A DNA stretch of 64,000 nt. Origin: Qipengyuania proteolytica. GTDB lineage: Bacteria > Pseudomonadota > Alphaproteobacteria > Sphingomonadales > Sphingomonadaceae. How positions within the stretch are numbered: position 1 is the stretch's first letter; each line of letters starts with the position of its first letter. Both the position numbers and the translations under genes were made by a program. The notes under the pieces are model-generated. The model did not search any database, was not told the DNA's origin, and saw only the letters and a program-made list of their open reading frames with translations. Below, in pieces: positions 8,356 to 16,382 of the stretch. The stretch is taken from positions 124,001 through 188,000 of the forward strand of contig NZ_JAIGNN010000003.1 of NCBI RefSeq assembly GCF_019711565.1, read 5' to 3'.

Positions 8356-8432
8356 GTCATTGCGAGGAGCCGCAGGCGAGGCGGCAATCCAGAACGCGCT
8401 GGACTGGATTGCTTCGCTACGCTCGCAATGAC
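8356..8432. repeat. REP-like inverted-repeat element, copy 1
   Basis: A 77-bp element bounded by inverted ends GTCATTGCGAG and CTCGCAATGAC, with internal CGGCAATCCAG and CTGGATTGC arms, so that the whole can fold into one long hairpin. A second copy lies at 29563-29644; the two share an identical right end of about 32 bp running through CTGGATTGCTTCGCTACGC to TGACTGT. Copy 1 fills the gap between the convergent SDHAF4-like and P450 genes. Similar ATTGCGAG...CTCGCAATGAC elements are widespread intergenic repeats in bacteria and are thought to be mobilised or maintained in trans. Confidence 0.8.
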
Positions 8433-8434
8433 TG

Positions 8435-9829
8435 TCAGAGAGCTTCCAGCCTGATCTGCAGCCCGTCCTTGGGCTTGGGGATCGGCCAGGCCTGCCATTC
8501 GGGATCGCCTCCAACCAGTTCGATCCGGTAGCGCGGCAGCAGCTGCGCCATCAGGATCTTCACCTGCATATAGGCGAAGTGCAGGCCGAGGCACATGTGC
8601 GCGCCGCCGCCGAAGGGAACCCAGGCATATTTGTGCCGCGCCTTCACCTTGTCGGGCGTGAAATGCAGCGGGTCGAAGCTCCAGGGATTGTCCCAGTGCT
8701 CTTCCTCGTGATGGACGAAGTGCGCGTTGATCCCGACATGCGTGCCGGCCGGGATGCGATAACCGCCATATTCGAATTCGCGCAGCGCGCGGCGCGGGGT
8801 CGAGGGCACGGGCGGGATCATCCGCAGCGCTTCCTTGAACGCCATCTCGGTCAATTCGAGCTTACCGAGGTCTTCGTAGGCAAGGTCGCGCGGCTTGCCG
8901 TTCGCGTCCGGCCCGCCGGTCACCGCCTCGACTTCCTGCCGCAGCTTTTCCTGCCATTCGGGATGCTTGGCGAGCAGCCAAACCAGCGAGGTCGCTGACG
9001 AGGTGATCGTGTCGTGCGCGGCCATCATCAGGAAGTTCATGTGGTCGACCACTTCGTCGACCGGCATCAGCGAACCGTCCTCATGCGTGGCGGTGGCGAA
9101 CTGGCTGAACATGTCCTGCCCGCCGCCTTCGGCGCGGCGCCGATGCGTTTCCCTGGTGAAATATTCGACCAGGAATTTGCGCCCGTCGACACCGCGCTTC
9201 ATCTGCGTGAAGGGCAGCGGGTGGCGCACCGGCGCGACGGCGGCCTGCACCATGTCGATGAAGGCGCGGTTGATCTTGTCGGCTTCCGGCCCCCATTCGA
9301 TGCCGATGAAGCTGTCCGCTGCAAGGTCGAGCGTCAGTTCCTTGATCGACGGGTAGAAGCGCATGTCGCCGGTACCCCATGCCTCGACCTGGCGGGCGAT
9401 CCCGCGGTTGAGGCTGCCCGAATAATGCCGCATCGGTTCGGGCTTGAAAGCGATCGAGAGCGCGCGGCGATCGGCGCGATGATGGTCGAAATCCATCAGC
9501 ATCAGCCCGCGCGGGAACAGCTTGTCGAGGATCGGACCCCAGCCCTGTTCGGAAGAGAAGTTCTTGCCCCGGTCGAACAGCAGAAGTTCGTTCGCGTCGG
9601 CCCCGATCAGCGCGACCTGCCAGCCGCCGAAGGCCTTGGTCTTGTAGACCCGGCCATAGGTGTCGACCATGCGGCGGGTGAAGGCATGCGGGTCGGCCAG
9701 CATGCGGAAGGTGTTGCCGACCACCGGCCATCCGCCCTCGCCGGGAATGTGCGCGAGATCGGCATCGTCGATGCGGTGGTCCGACCAGTGGGTGAACTCT
9801 GCGGGCTGGTGCGGGGCGAGGGTGGCCAT
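8435..9829 (-). CDS. Cytochrome P450
   Basis: 464-aa soluble bacterial P450. The heme-binding loop FGGGAHMCLG with the proximal Cys lies near residue 412, the ExxR motif is in KEALRMIP, and the I-helix oxygen-activation motif is MMAAHDTITS (AAHDT in place of AGxDT). The N-terminal IPGEGGWPVVGNTFRML proline-rich region lacks a membrane anchor. By overall look it belongs to the CYP51/CYP26/CYP120 branch rather than CYP101-type camphor hydroxylases, hinting at an isoprenoid, retinoid or sterol-like substrate. A strong ribosome binding site (AGGAG) precedes ATG 9829. hemH lies 38 bp upstream on the same strand. No ferredoxin or reductase is adjacent. Confidence 0.93.
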   Translation of the reverse strand: MATLAPHQPAEFTHWSDHRIDDADLAHIPGEGGWPVVGNTFRMLADPHAFTRRMVDTYGRVYKTKAFGGWQVALIGADANELLLFDRGKNFSSEQGWGPILDKLFPRGLMLMDFDHHRADRRALSIAFKPEPMRHYSGSLNRGIARQVEAWGTGDMRFYPSIKELTLDLAADSFIGIEWGPEADKINRAFIDMVQAAVAPVRHPLPFTQMKRGVDGRKFLVEYFTRETHRRRAEGGGQDMFSQFATATHEDGSLMPVDEVVDHMNFLMMAAHDTITSSATSLVWLLAKHPEWQEKLRQEVEAVTGGPDANGKPRDLAYEDLGKLELTEMAFKEALRMIPPVPSTPRRALREFEYGGYRIPAGTHVGINAHFVHHEEEHWDNPWSFDPLHFTPDKVKARHKYAWVPFGGGAHMCLGLHFAYMQVKILMAQLLPRYRIELVGGDPEWQAWPIPKPKDGLQIRLEAL

Positions 9830-9867
9830 AGGTAGCTCCTGACAACTTACCGCAGTGTAAGTAATTC

Positions 9868-10896
9868 CTATTCGTTAATCCACCCCGACAGTTCGCGGCG
9901 GAGCATTTTCTCCAGCATCGCGAGCCCTGCAGCCGAGGTGTTGAGGCATGCGAGCGCGGCGAAATGCTCGCCGCCGGCCTCGAGGAATTCGTCGCGCCCT
10001 TCCATCGCCACTTCCTCGAGCGTTTCGAGGCAGTTGGCGGAGAAGCCGGGGCAGGCGACGACCAGTCGCTTGGTGCCCTTTTCAGCCTCGGCGACGAGCG
10101 TATCGTCGGTCGCCGGCTCGAGCCATTTGGCCCGCCCGAAGCGCGACTGGAAGGTGGTGACGAAGCGCAGGTTCGGCCGCGCCATCGCCGCTTCGAGCAG
10201 GCGCGCGGTCTTGCGGCACTGGCAGTGGTAGGGATCGCCGAGGTGCAGCGTGCGCTCGGGCATGCCGTGGAAGCTCAGCAGCAGCACCTCGGGCTCGAAA
10301 TCGAGCTGGTCGAGCTGGCGGCTGAGGTCCGACGAGAGCGCCGCGATGTGTTCGGGATCGTCGTAATAGGGCGGCAGCGTGCGTAGCGCGGGCTGCCAGC
10401 GCATGCCTTTGAGCGTGTCGCCGACCTTGTCGACCACCGTCGCCGTCGTCGCGCCGCTGTATTGCGGGTAGAGCGGCGCGAGCAGGACGCGGTCGCAGCC
10501 CGCGTCCATCATCGCCTGCAGCCGGTCGGGCAGCGCGGGCTTGCCGTAGCGCATTGCCCAGTCGACCAGCACGCCCTCGCCCAGCCGCGCCTGCATCGCC
10601 TCGGCCTGCTGGCGGGTGATGACCGCGAGCGGCGAGCCTTCCTCGGTCCACACCTTCCGGTAGGCCGCCGCGCTCTTCTTCGGCCGCGTCGTCAGGATCA
10701 GGCCGCGCAGGATCGGCTGCCACACGAGGTCGGGGATTTCGACCACGCGCTTGTCGGACAGGAATTCGGCGAGGTAGCGCTTGACCGAGCCGACGTCGGG
10801 CGCGTCGGGCGTGCCGAGGTTGACGAGCAGCACGCCCACGCGGCCCGAGCGCACGCTCGGGTGGTCAGCGGGCAGGTTTTGCTCGCGCCAGGTCAC
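9868..10896 (-). CDS. hemH: Ferrochelatase
   Basis: Final enzyme of protoheme synthesis, inserting ferrous iron into protoporphyrin IX. Its 342 aa match the family length. Landmarks are LLVNLGTPDAP near the N-terminus, LAEFLSDKRVVEIP, LYPQYSGATTATV, LLLSFHGMPERT (catalytic His), PYHCQCRKT, and VVACPGFSANCLETLEEVAMEGRDEF (metal-relay Glu residues). It is the second gene of a minus-strand series, 12 bp after the molybdoenzyme gene and followed by the P450 gene, which needs heme; a functional link through heme supply is an inference. Confidence 0.97.
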   Translation of the reverse strand: MTWREQNLPADHPSVRSGRVGVLLVNLGTPDAPDVGSVKRYLAEFLSDKRVVEIPDLVWQPILRGLILTTRPKKSAAAYRKVWTEEGSPLAVITRQQAEAMQARLGEGVLVDWAMRYGKPALPDRLQAMMDAGCDRVLLAPLYPQYSGATTATVVDKVGDTLKGMRWQPALRTLPPYYDDPEHIAALSSDLSRQLDQLDFEPEVLLLSFHGMPERTLHLGDPYHCQCRKTARLLEAAMARPNLRFVTTFQSRFGRAKWLEPATDDTLVAEAEKGTKRLVVACPGFSANCLETLEEVAMEGRDEFLEAGGEHFAALACLNTSAAGLAMLEKMLRRELSGWINE

Positions 10897-10908
10897 GCGG
10901 TTCTCCTC

Positions 10909-13218
10909 TTAGAGCCCTTCCGACAGCAGCGGCAGGCGACGGAAGCGCATGCCGGTAGCAGAATACAGCGCATTGGCAATCGCGGGCGCCGCGACTGCCA
11001 CCCCAAGCTCGCCGGGGTCGAAAGGTTCCGCCTCGCTGGCGACGAACTCGATCGTGATCTCCGGACTGTCGGCCAGTGTCGGCAGGCCCAGCGCGGCGAG
11101 GCGGTTGGGAACCGGCTTGCCCTCCTCGAAAGCGACGCTCGATCCATTGGCCAGCGAGAGGCCGAACAGCAGCCCGCCCTCGATCTGCTGGCGCGCGATG
11201 TCGAGATTGACGATCCGGCCGATATCGACCGCGGCGTGCAGGCGCGTGACGCGCACCCCGCCCTGCGCGAGCGAGGCCTGCGCGACGCAGGCGATCCGCC
11301 CGCCGCCATCCACATCGCCCGCAATGCCGTCCATCCGCACCATCGCAAGACCCTGTCCGGTCCCGCGTCGCCCGCCGTCCCAGTTCGCCATGCGCGTCGC
11401 GCGGCGCAGCACATCGGCCATCCGCGCCGACTGGCCGAGCATTTCCATCCGGTACAGGAAGGGATCGCGTCCCGCCTTCTCCGCCAGCTCGTCGACGAAG
11501 CATTCGGTGAAGAAGGCGGTGTAGGCGGGCGCATTGCCGCGCAGCCGGCCGGTCGGCAGGTCGATCGGCACGGGCAGATGCTCGACCGACACATGCTCGA
11601 TCGCATAGGGCGGATAGGCGCCCTCGCAGGCCATGGCGTCGCTCTCGTCCGCGGCTCCGCGGATCGCGGCCTCGGGCGTCATATTGGCGAACAGGCGATG
11701 ACCGAATTCGCGGTTCGTCGCAGGGCTCGCAATGCGGGCGCGCCAAGCGGCGACCCGGCCACCGGTGGCCGGATGAAACGCGGCTTCGAGCTCCGCCACC
11801 ACCGGCGTGCGCGGCGGGACCGCCTGCAAGTCCTGCACGCGCGGCCAAGTGAGCTGGACCGGCCGGCCGATCTGCTGCGCGATCTGGGCGACCTCGATGG
11901 CATGGAGCTTTTCCAGCCGCGCATCGAAACTGCCGCCCGCGGCCGTCGGGTAGAGCACCACGTCGCGCTCCGACAGGCCGATCGCCTTCGCCGCGGCCCG
12001 GCGGGTCAGTTCGGGTGCCTGCGCGGCGATCCACAGCTCGAGCTTGCCGTCTTCCAGCCGCGCGGTCGCGGTCGCGGTTTCGATTGCCGCATGCACCGCG
12101 GGGGCGATGGAATAGCGCTGCGCATGATCGGGCCGCGCCATCAGCGCGCCCGCATCGCCCAGCGCCTGAACCGGCTGCGGTTCGACCTTGCCGAACGCCT
12201 GTTCGAGCGCCGCTTCGGCTGCCGCGCTTTCGACCGGCGGCGGCCCGCTGAACACCGGGCGCAGGCGCTTCAGTGCCTGTTCCGCGATCCACCAGCTCTC
12301 TCCCACCGCAGCGAGCCAGCGCTTCGAGCGCACCACGCCGACCAGGCCGCGCATGCCGGCGACCGCATCGGCATCGAACTGGGTCAGCTCGGCGGAGCCC
12401 CAGGGCTTGTGTCGGATCGAGGCGTAGACGAGGCCGGGCAGGCGAATATCGCCCGCGAACAGGAAGCTGCCGTCGACCTTGGCCGGCAGGTCGAGGCGCG
12501 GGAAGGCCGGCGCGAGCTCCGCTTCGCCCGCCACGGGCTGCTCGGCGGCAGGCTCGACGCGCAGCGGCGGCGGATCGGGCGGATCGAATTCGGCTGCCTC
12601 GAACACCAGCTCGCCAAAACTCGCGCGCTTGTCCCCGCTGGAAACGATCCCGTTCGCGACTTCGCACTCTTCCCAGGCCACGTCCCACCGGTCGGCGGCG
12701 GCCATCGCGAGCATCGCGCGGGCGGAGGCTGCCGCTTCGCGCAGCGGCGCTTCGAAGGCGGCGAGCGAGGTGCCGTCGGCGGTGGCGATGAAGCGGTTGT
12801 CGCGCGCGAACCTCTCCGCCAGACGGCTGTCCGGCTCGCCCGCAAAGGAGGGCAGGCGCGACCACATTCCGGCCCACTTCGCCGCCAGGGGGACATTGGC
12901 ATAAAGTCCGCTCGGCGGCACGGGTTCGACCCCGACCTGCCGCCAGTCCGCCCCGAGCTCGACAGCGACGATCTGCGCAAGGATCGTGGTGACGCCCTGT
13001 CCCATTTCGAGCTGGGGGACGGCCACGGCCACCACCCCGTCGTTACCGATGGTGATCCAGCCGCCGAAAGCACGCTCGTTTGCGCCGGGCGAGAGCGGGC
13101 TCGCATAGTGCCGCGGCCAGAGCCACCAGGCAACGGCAAGCCCGCCGCCCACGGCAGCTCCGGCGACGAGCTGGCGCCGGGTGACCGGGAGGCCGCTCAG
13201 CGTGTCGCGCCAAGCCAT
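10909..13218 (-). CDS. Isoquinoline 1-oxidoreductase beta-type molybdopterin-binding subunit
   Basis: 769-aa protein of the xanthine dehydrogenase/aldehyde oxidase family, closest in layout to the large subunit (IorB) of isoquinoline 1-oxidoreductase. A Tat-like N-terminus (PVTRRQLVAGAAVGGGLAV) suggests export of the folded cofactor-loaded protein. Two molybdopterin-binding halves follow (PQLEMGQGVTTILAQIVAVELG; later QARMADVLRR). The C-terminal GELGVAVAAPAIANAL segment contains the expected catalytic Glu. The [2Fe-2S] small subunit that normally accompanies IorB is not adjacent, so it must be elsewhere or absent. The first 22 bp overlap the 3' end of apbC/mrp, indicating coupled expression. 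The substrate is unknown; aldehydes or N-heterocycles are typical. Confidence 0.85.
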   Translation of the reverse strand: MAWRDTLSGLPVTRRQLVAGAAVGGGLAVAWWLWPRHYASPLSPGANERAFGGWITIGNDGVVAVAVPQLEMGQGVTTILAQIVAVELGADWRQVGVEPVPPSGLYANVPLAAKWAGMWSRLPSFAGEPDSRLAERFARDNRFIATADGTSLAAFEAPLREAAASARAMLAMAAADRWDVAWEECEVANGIVSSGDKRASFGELVFEAAEFDPPDPPPLRVEPAAEQPVAGEAELAPAFPRLDLPAKVDGSFLFAGDIRLPGLVYASIRHKPWGSAELTQFDADAVAGMRGLVGVVRSKRWLAAVGESWWIAEQALKRLRPVFSGPPPVESAAAEAALEQAFGKVEPQPVQALGDAGALMARPDHAQRYSIAPAVHAAIETATATARLEDGKLELWIAAQAPELTRRAAAKAIGLSERDVVLYPTAAGGSFDARLEKLHAIEVAQIAQQIGRPVQLTWPRVQDLQAVPPRTPVVAELEAAFHPATGGRVAAWRARIASPATNREFGHRLFANMTPEAAIRGAADESDAMACEGAYPPYAIEHVSVEHLPVPIDLPTGRLRGNAPAYTAFFTECFVDELAEKAGRDPFLYRMEMLGQSARMADVLRRATRMANWDGGRRGTGQGLAMVRMDGIAGDVDGGGRIACVAQASLAQGGVRVTRLHAAVDIGRIVNLDIARQQIEGGLLFGLSLANGSSVAFEEGKPVPNRLAALGLPTLADSPEITIEFVASEAEPFDPGELGVAVAAPAIANALYSATGMRFRRLPLLSEGL

Positions 13219-14159
13219 GCGTCGAGTTTTTCGGCGATGGAATTGAAGGGTTCGGCCATAGGGCCATCACTCGCGGCAGGCGGATCGCCGCTGTCGCCGC
13301 CCTGCCGGATCGCCATATCGAGCGGGATGCGCCCGAGGAACGGCAGTTCGAGCCGGCCCGCCGCCTGCTCCACCCCGCCCTTGCCGAAGGGGTCGGACAC
13401 TTCACCGCAATGCGGGCAGGCATAGCCCGCCATGTTCTCGACCAGCCCGATCACCGGTACGCCCGCCTGGTCGAACAGCTGGCCCGCGCGCGCGGCGTCG
13501 ATCAGCGCGAGGTCCTGCGGGGTCGAGACGATCACCGCGCCCGCGGGCTTGAACTTCTGCAGCATGGTCAGCTGGACGTCGCCCGTGCCCGGCGGAAGGT
13601 CGACCAGCAGCAGCTCGGCATCGCCCCAATGCGCGTCGACCAGCTGGGTCAGCGCCCCGCCCGCCATCGGCCCGCGCCAGGCGATCGCGCGACCCGGTTC
13701 GACTAGGTGGCCCATCGAAAGCACCGGAACGCCGAAGCGGCTCGGCACCGGCTCGAGCTTCTCCTCGCGCGCAACCGGCTTGGCGCCCTGGTTGCCGAGG
13801 ATGACCGGCTGCGAGGGGCCGTAGATATCGGCATCGACCAGCCCGACCTTGCGGCCCCGGCGCGCGAGCGCGATGGCGAGATTGGCGGTCAGCGTGGACT
13901 TGCCCACCCCGCCCTTGCCGCTGCCGATGGCAATCAGCCTGCGCGCCTTGCGCTCCGCCGTCATCGCCACGCGCACTTCGTGTACATCGTCGCGTGCGGA
14001 GAGCACGTGGCGGATCTGCGCCTCGAGCGCGGTGCGCGCTTCGTCGCCGAGCCCGCCGGCGTCGACCACGGCAATGGCCCGCCCCTTGGCAATGGTTACG
14101 GCGGTGATACGGTCCGCGATCTCGGCGGGAAACAGCGCTTTGGGGTCGGTCGAGCTCAT
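13197..14159 (-). CDS. apbC: Mrp/ApbC/NBP35-type P-loop iron-sulfur carrier ATPase
   Basis: 320-aa cytosolic ATPase that carries and delivers Fe-S clusters to apoproteins. It has a short N-terminal DUF59/MIP18-like remnant (about residues 1-70) followed by the deviant Walker A motif GSGKGGVGKSTLTAN. LVDADIYGPSQP follows, then LLVDLPPGTGDVQL, and near the C-terminus the CPHC pair (ENMAGYACPHCGE) that bridges a cluster in the dimer. It reads divergently from hflK across about 75 bp, and its 3' end overlaps the molybdoenzyme gene by 22 bp. Confidence 0.95.
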   Translation of the reverse strand: MSSTDPKALFPAEIADRITAVTIAKGRAIAVVDAGGLGDEARTALEAQIRHVLSARDDVHEVRVAMTAERKARRLIAIGSGKGGVGKSTLTANLAIALARRGRKVGLVDADIYGPSQPVILGNQGAKPVAREEKLEPVPSRFGVPVLSMGHLVEPGRAIAWRGPMAGGALTQLVDAHWGDAELLLVDLPPGTGDVQLTMLQKFKPAGAVIVSTPQDLALIDAARAGQLFDQAGVPVIGLVENMAGYACPHCGEVSDPFGKGGVEQAAGRLELPFLGRIPLDMAIRQGGDSGDPPAASDGPMAEPFNSIAEKLDAWLGATR

Positions 14160-14234
14160 GGACAGCGCTGCTGTATCATCAAAAAGCGCCGTTCAACCCT
14201 GTTTTTCCGGCAAACCACACCTATAAAGAATGCC

Positions 14235-15392
14235 ATGAGAACGATGGACGGGTTCGGACAGAGGATCAGGCTGGCAATGGCCGGTAAGAAAAGCCCCTGG
14301 GGCAAAGGCTCGGGCAGTGGCTCGGAAGAGCCGACGGGAGAGAGCGACGGCGACAGCGGGGACAAGACCCGTGGCCCGCGCAACCCCTGGCTGCCGCCGG
14401 GTTCGGGCGGCGACGGGCGCCGGACGCCCAATATCGAGGACATCTTCAAGAACCGCGGCCCCGAAGGTCCGCGCCGCAGCGGCGGTGGCGGTGGCGGCCC
14501 GGGTTTCCGCTTCCCCGAGCGGCCCGGCGGCAAGAGCTGGTTCCCGGTCGCCGTGGCCGGCATCATCGCGGTTGGCGTACTCGCCACCAGCGTCCACCTG
14601 ATCGGCCCGCAGCAGCAGGCCGTGGTGAAGACCCTGGGCGACTACACGCGCACGATGGATCCGGGCCTCAATTTCTCGCTGCCTTTCCCGATCGAGACGG
14701 TCGATGTCGAGGACGTGCAAGGCGTGCGCCCGGTGCGCATCCCGGGCAGCAACAATGCGGTCAAGCTGATCCTGACGGGCGACCAGAACCTCGTCGACCT
14801 CAGCTATATCGTGCGCTGGAACATCAAGGACCTCGAGGACTTCAAGTTCCGCCTCGTCGCGCCGGAGGAAACGGTGAACGAGGTGGCCGAAGCCGCGATG
14901 CGCGCCTCCGTTGCCGAGAAGAACCTCGACGAGACCTTCTCCGGCCAGGGCCGCGCCTCGATCGAACAGGACGTGCGCGAGCGCATGCAGCGCACGCTCG
15001 ACGCCTATCAGGCGGGCATCCGCGTACTCGGCGTCGAAATCGAGAAGGCCGACCCGCCGAGCCAGGTGGTCGACGCCTTCCGCGACGTGCAGGTCGCCGA
15101 ACAGCAGGCCGACGCGCTGCGCAACCAGGCGCAGGGCTATGCCCAGCAGGAACTCGCCCGCGCCGAGGGTGAGGCGGACGCCTTCAACAAGGTCTACGAG
15201 GAATATCGCCTCGCGCCGCAGGTCACCCGCCAACGCCTCTATTACGAAACCATGGAGCGCATCCTGAGCGAAACCGACAAGACCGTGGTCGAGACGAACG
15301 GCGTGCAGACCTATCTCCCGCTCCCCGAAATCCGCAAGCGCGCGCAGGGGGCTGAGCCCACTACCACCGTCACCGCACCGGGAGGACAGTAA
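14235..15392 (+). CDS. hflK: HflK, FtsH protease activity modulator
   Basis: Membrane-anchored SPFH/band-7 protein of 385 aa which with HflC forms a large cage around FtsH and limits its access to membrane substrates. The N-terminus is a Gly/Ser/Pro-rich cytosolic tail (roughly residues 15-100: KSPWGKGSGSG, RSGGGGGGPGF). One transmembrane helix follows (SWFPVAVAGIIAVGVLATSVHLIG), then the band-7 domain with the family signature region (DVRERMQRTLDAYQAGIRVLGVEIEKADPP). The start may be ATG 14235 or ATG 14277 (MAGKKSPWGKG); neither ribosome binding site is decisive. hflC follows after 1 bp. The target protease ftsH is also in this window. Confidence 0.95.
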   Translation: MRTMDGFGQRIRLAMAGKKSPWGKGSGSGSEEPTGESDGDSGDKTRGPRNPWLPPGSGGDGRRTPNIEDIFKNRGPEGPRRSGGGGGGPGFRFPERPGGKSWFPVAVAGIIAVGVLATSVHLIGPQQQAVVKTLGDYTRTMDPGLNFSLPFPIETVDVEDVQGVRPVRIPGSNNAVKLILTGDQNLVDLSYIVRWNIKDLEDFKFRLVAPEETVNEVAEAAMRASVAEKNLDETFSGQGRASIEQDVRERMQRTLDAYQAGIRVLGVEIEKADPPSQVVDAFRDVQVAEQQADALRNQAQGYAQQELARAEGEADAFNKVYEEYRLAPQVTRQRLYYETMERILSETDKTVVETNGVQTYLPLPEIRKRAQGAEPTTTVTAPGGQ

Positions 15393-15393
15393 G

Positions 15394-16239
15394 ATGGGCC
15401 GTCTGTGGGAAGATCATCGCCTGACCATCATGGCCGTCGGCGCGCTCCTGGTGGGCCTGCTGATGAGCGTCTATGTCGTTCCCGAAGAGGAACAGGTCGT
15501 CATCGTCCGAACCGGTGAACCGGTCGGCACGGTCAATACGCCAGGCGGCACCAAGGGCCCGGGCCTCTATCTGCGGGCACCCTTCATCGACAAGGTGGTG
15601 CGCATCGAGCGCCGCCTGCTCGACCTCGAGATGAACGACGAGGAAGTGCTGTCGAACGACCAGCAGCGCCTGCTGGTCAACGCCTTCGCGCGTTTCCGCA
15701 TTTCCGATCCGGTCCGCATGGTCGAACGCGCCGGTTCGACCGAGGGCGTGCGCAGTGCGCTCGAGCCGATCCTCAACTCGGTGCTCCGCCAGGAACTCGG
15801 CCGCCGGACCTTCCAGGCCATGCTGACCGCCGAGCGCGGGTCGGCACTGGCCAATGTCCGCGCCAATCTCGACCGTCAGGCGCGTCAGTATGGCGCCGAA
15901 GTGGTCGACGTGAAGATCATGCGCACCGACCTGCCCGACGCGCCGCTGCAATCGGCCTTCCGCCGGATGGAATCGGACCGCGAGCGTGAAGCCCGGGCGA
16001 TCCGCGCACAGGGCGGCCGCGATGCCCGCATCATCCGCGCCGAAGCCGATGCCGAGGCGGCCAGCATCTATGCCGACGCTTTCGGCAAGGACGCCGAATT
16101 CTACGACTTCTACCGCGCCATGCAGAGCTACGACACCACGTTCGGCCCGGCCCGCGAGGGCGAGGCACCGAAAGGCGAGAGCAGCATCATCCTGTCACCG
16201 GACAATGAATACCTGCGGCAGTTCCGCGGGCGGCGTTGA
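15394..16239 (+). CDS. hflC: HflC, FtsH protease activity modulator
   Basis: 281-aa partner of HflK, with one N-terminal transmembrane helix (LTIMAVGALLVGLLMSVYVVP, residues about 9-29) and a periplasmic SPFH domain (EQVVIVRTGEPVG, GLYLRAPFIDKVVRIERRLLDLE, INFARFRI-like NAFARFRISDPV). A long charged helix follows (RRMESDREREARAIRAQGGRDARIIRAEADAEA), typical of the coiled-coil region. It begins 1 bp after the hflK stop, so the two are translationally coupled. A 143-bp gap with its own promoter candidate separates it from degP. Confidence 0.96.
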   Translation: MGRLWEDHRLTIMAVGALLVGLLMSVYVVPEEEQVVIVRTGEPVGTVNTPGGTKGPGLYLRAPFIDKVVRIERRLLDLEMNDEEVLSNDQQRLLVNAFARFRISDPVRMVERAGSTEGVRSALEPILNSVLRQELGRRTFQAMLTAERGSALANVRANLDRQARQYGAEVVDVKIMRTDLPDAPLQSAFRRMESDREREARAIRAQGGRDARIIRAEADAEAASIYADAFGKDAEFYDFYRAMQSYDTTFGPAREGEAPKGESSIILSPDNEYLRQFRGRR

Positions 16240-16305
16240 CCGTTCGTCGAGCGCAAGGCGCGCCGTTCAAACGGCGTTCAGCGCCGCGGCGCAGTCTGGC
16301 GCGGA

Positions 16306-16334
16306 GGAACTTGCGGTACGAAGCGCGGTAGACT
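16306..16334 (+). promoter_or_regulatory. Candidate extracytoplasmic-function sigma promoter for degP
   Basis: GGAACTT at 16306-16312 is followed, after 16 bp, by TAGAC at 16329-16333. The first box equals the -35 element of sigma-E-type and EcfG-type promoters (GGAAC); the second is a poor match to either -10 box. It lies about 50 bp before the degP start, and degP is a classical envelope-stress gene. This is a pattern match only. Confidence 0.35.
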
Positions 16335-16382
16335 GACTGCGCGGTTTCGTGCCGCCACTGGTTTGAAGAAAACGAGAAGGAC

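Noticed and set aside
10462-13425. A very long plus-strand open frame (987 codons) opposite the molybdoenzyme gene
   Set aside because: It is antisense to an unmistakable gene and its translation is Arg/His/Gly/Ala-rich without any fold pattern; long antisense frames are normal at this GC content.
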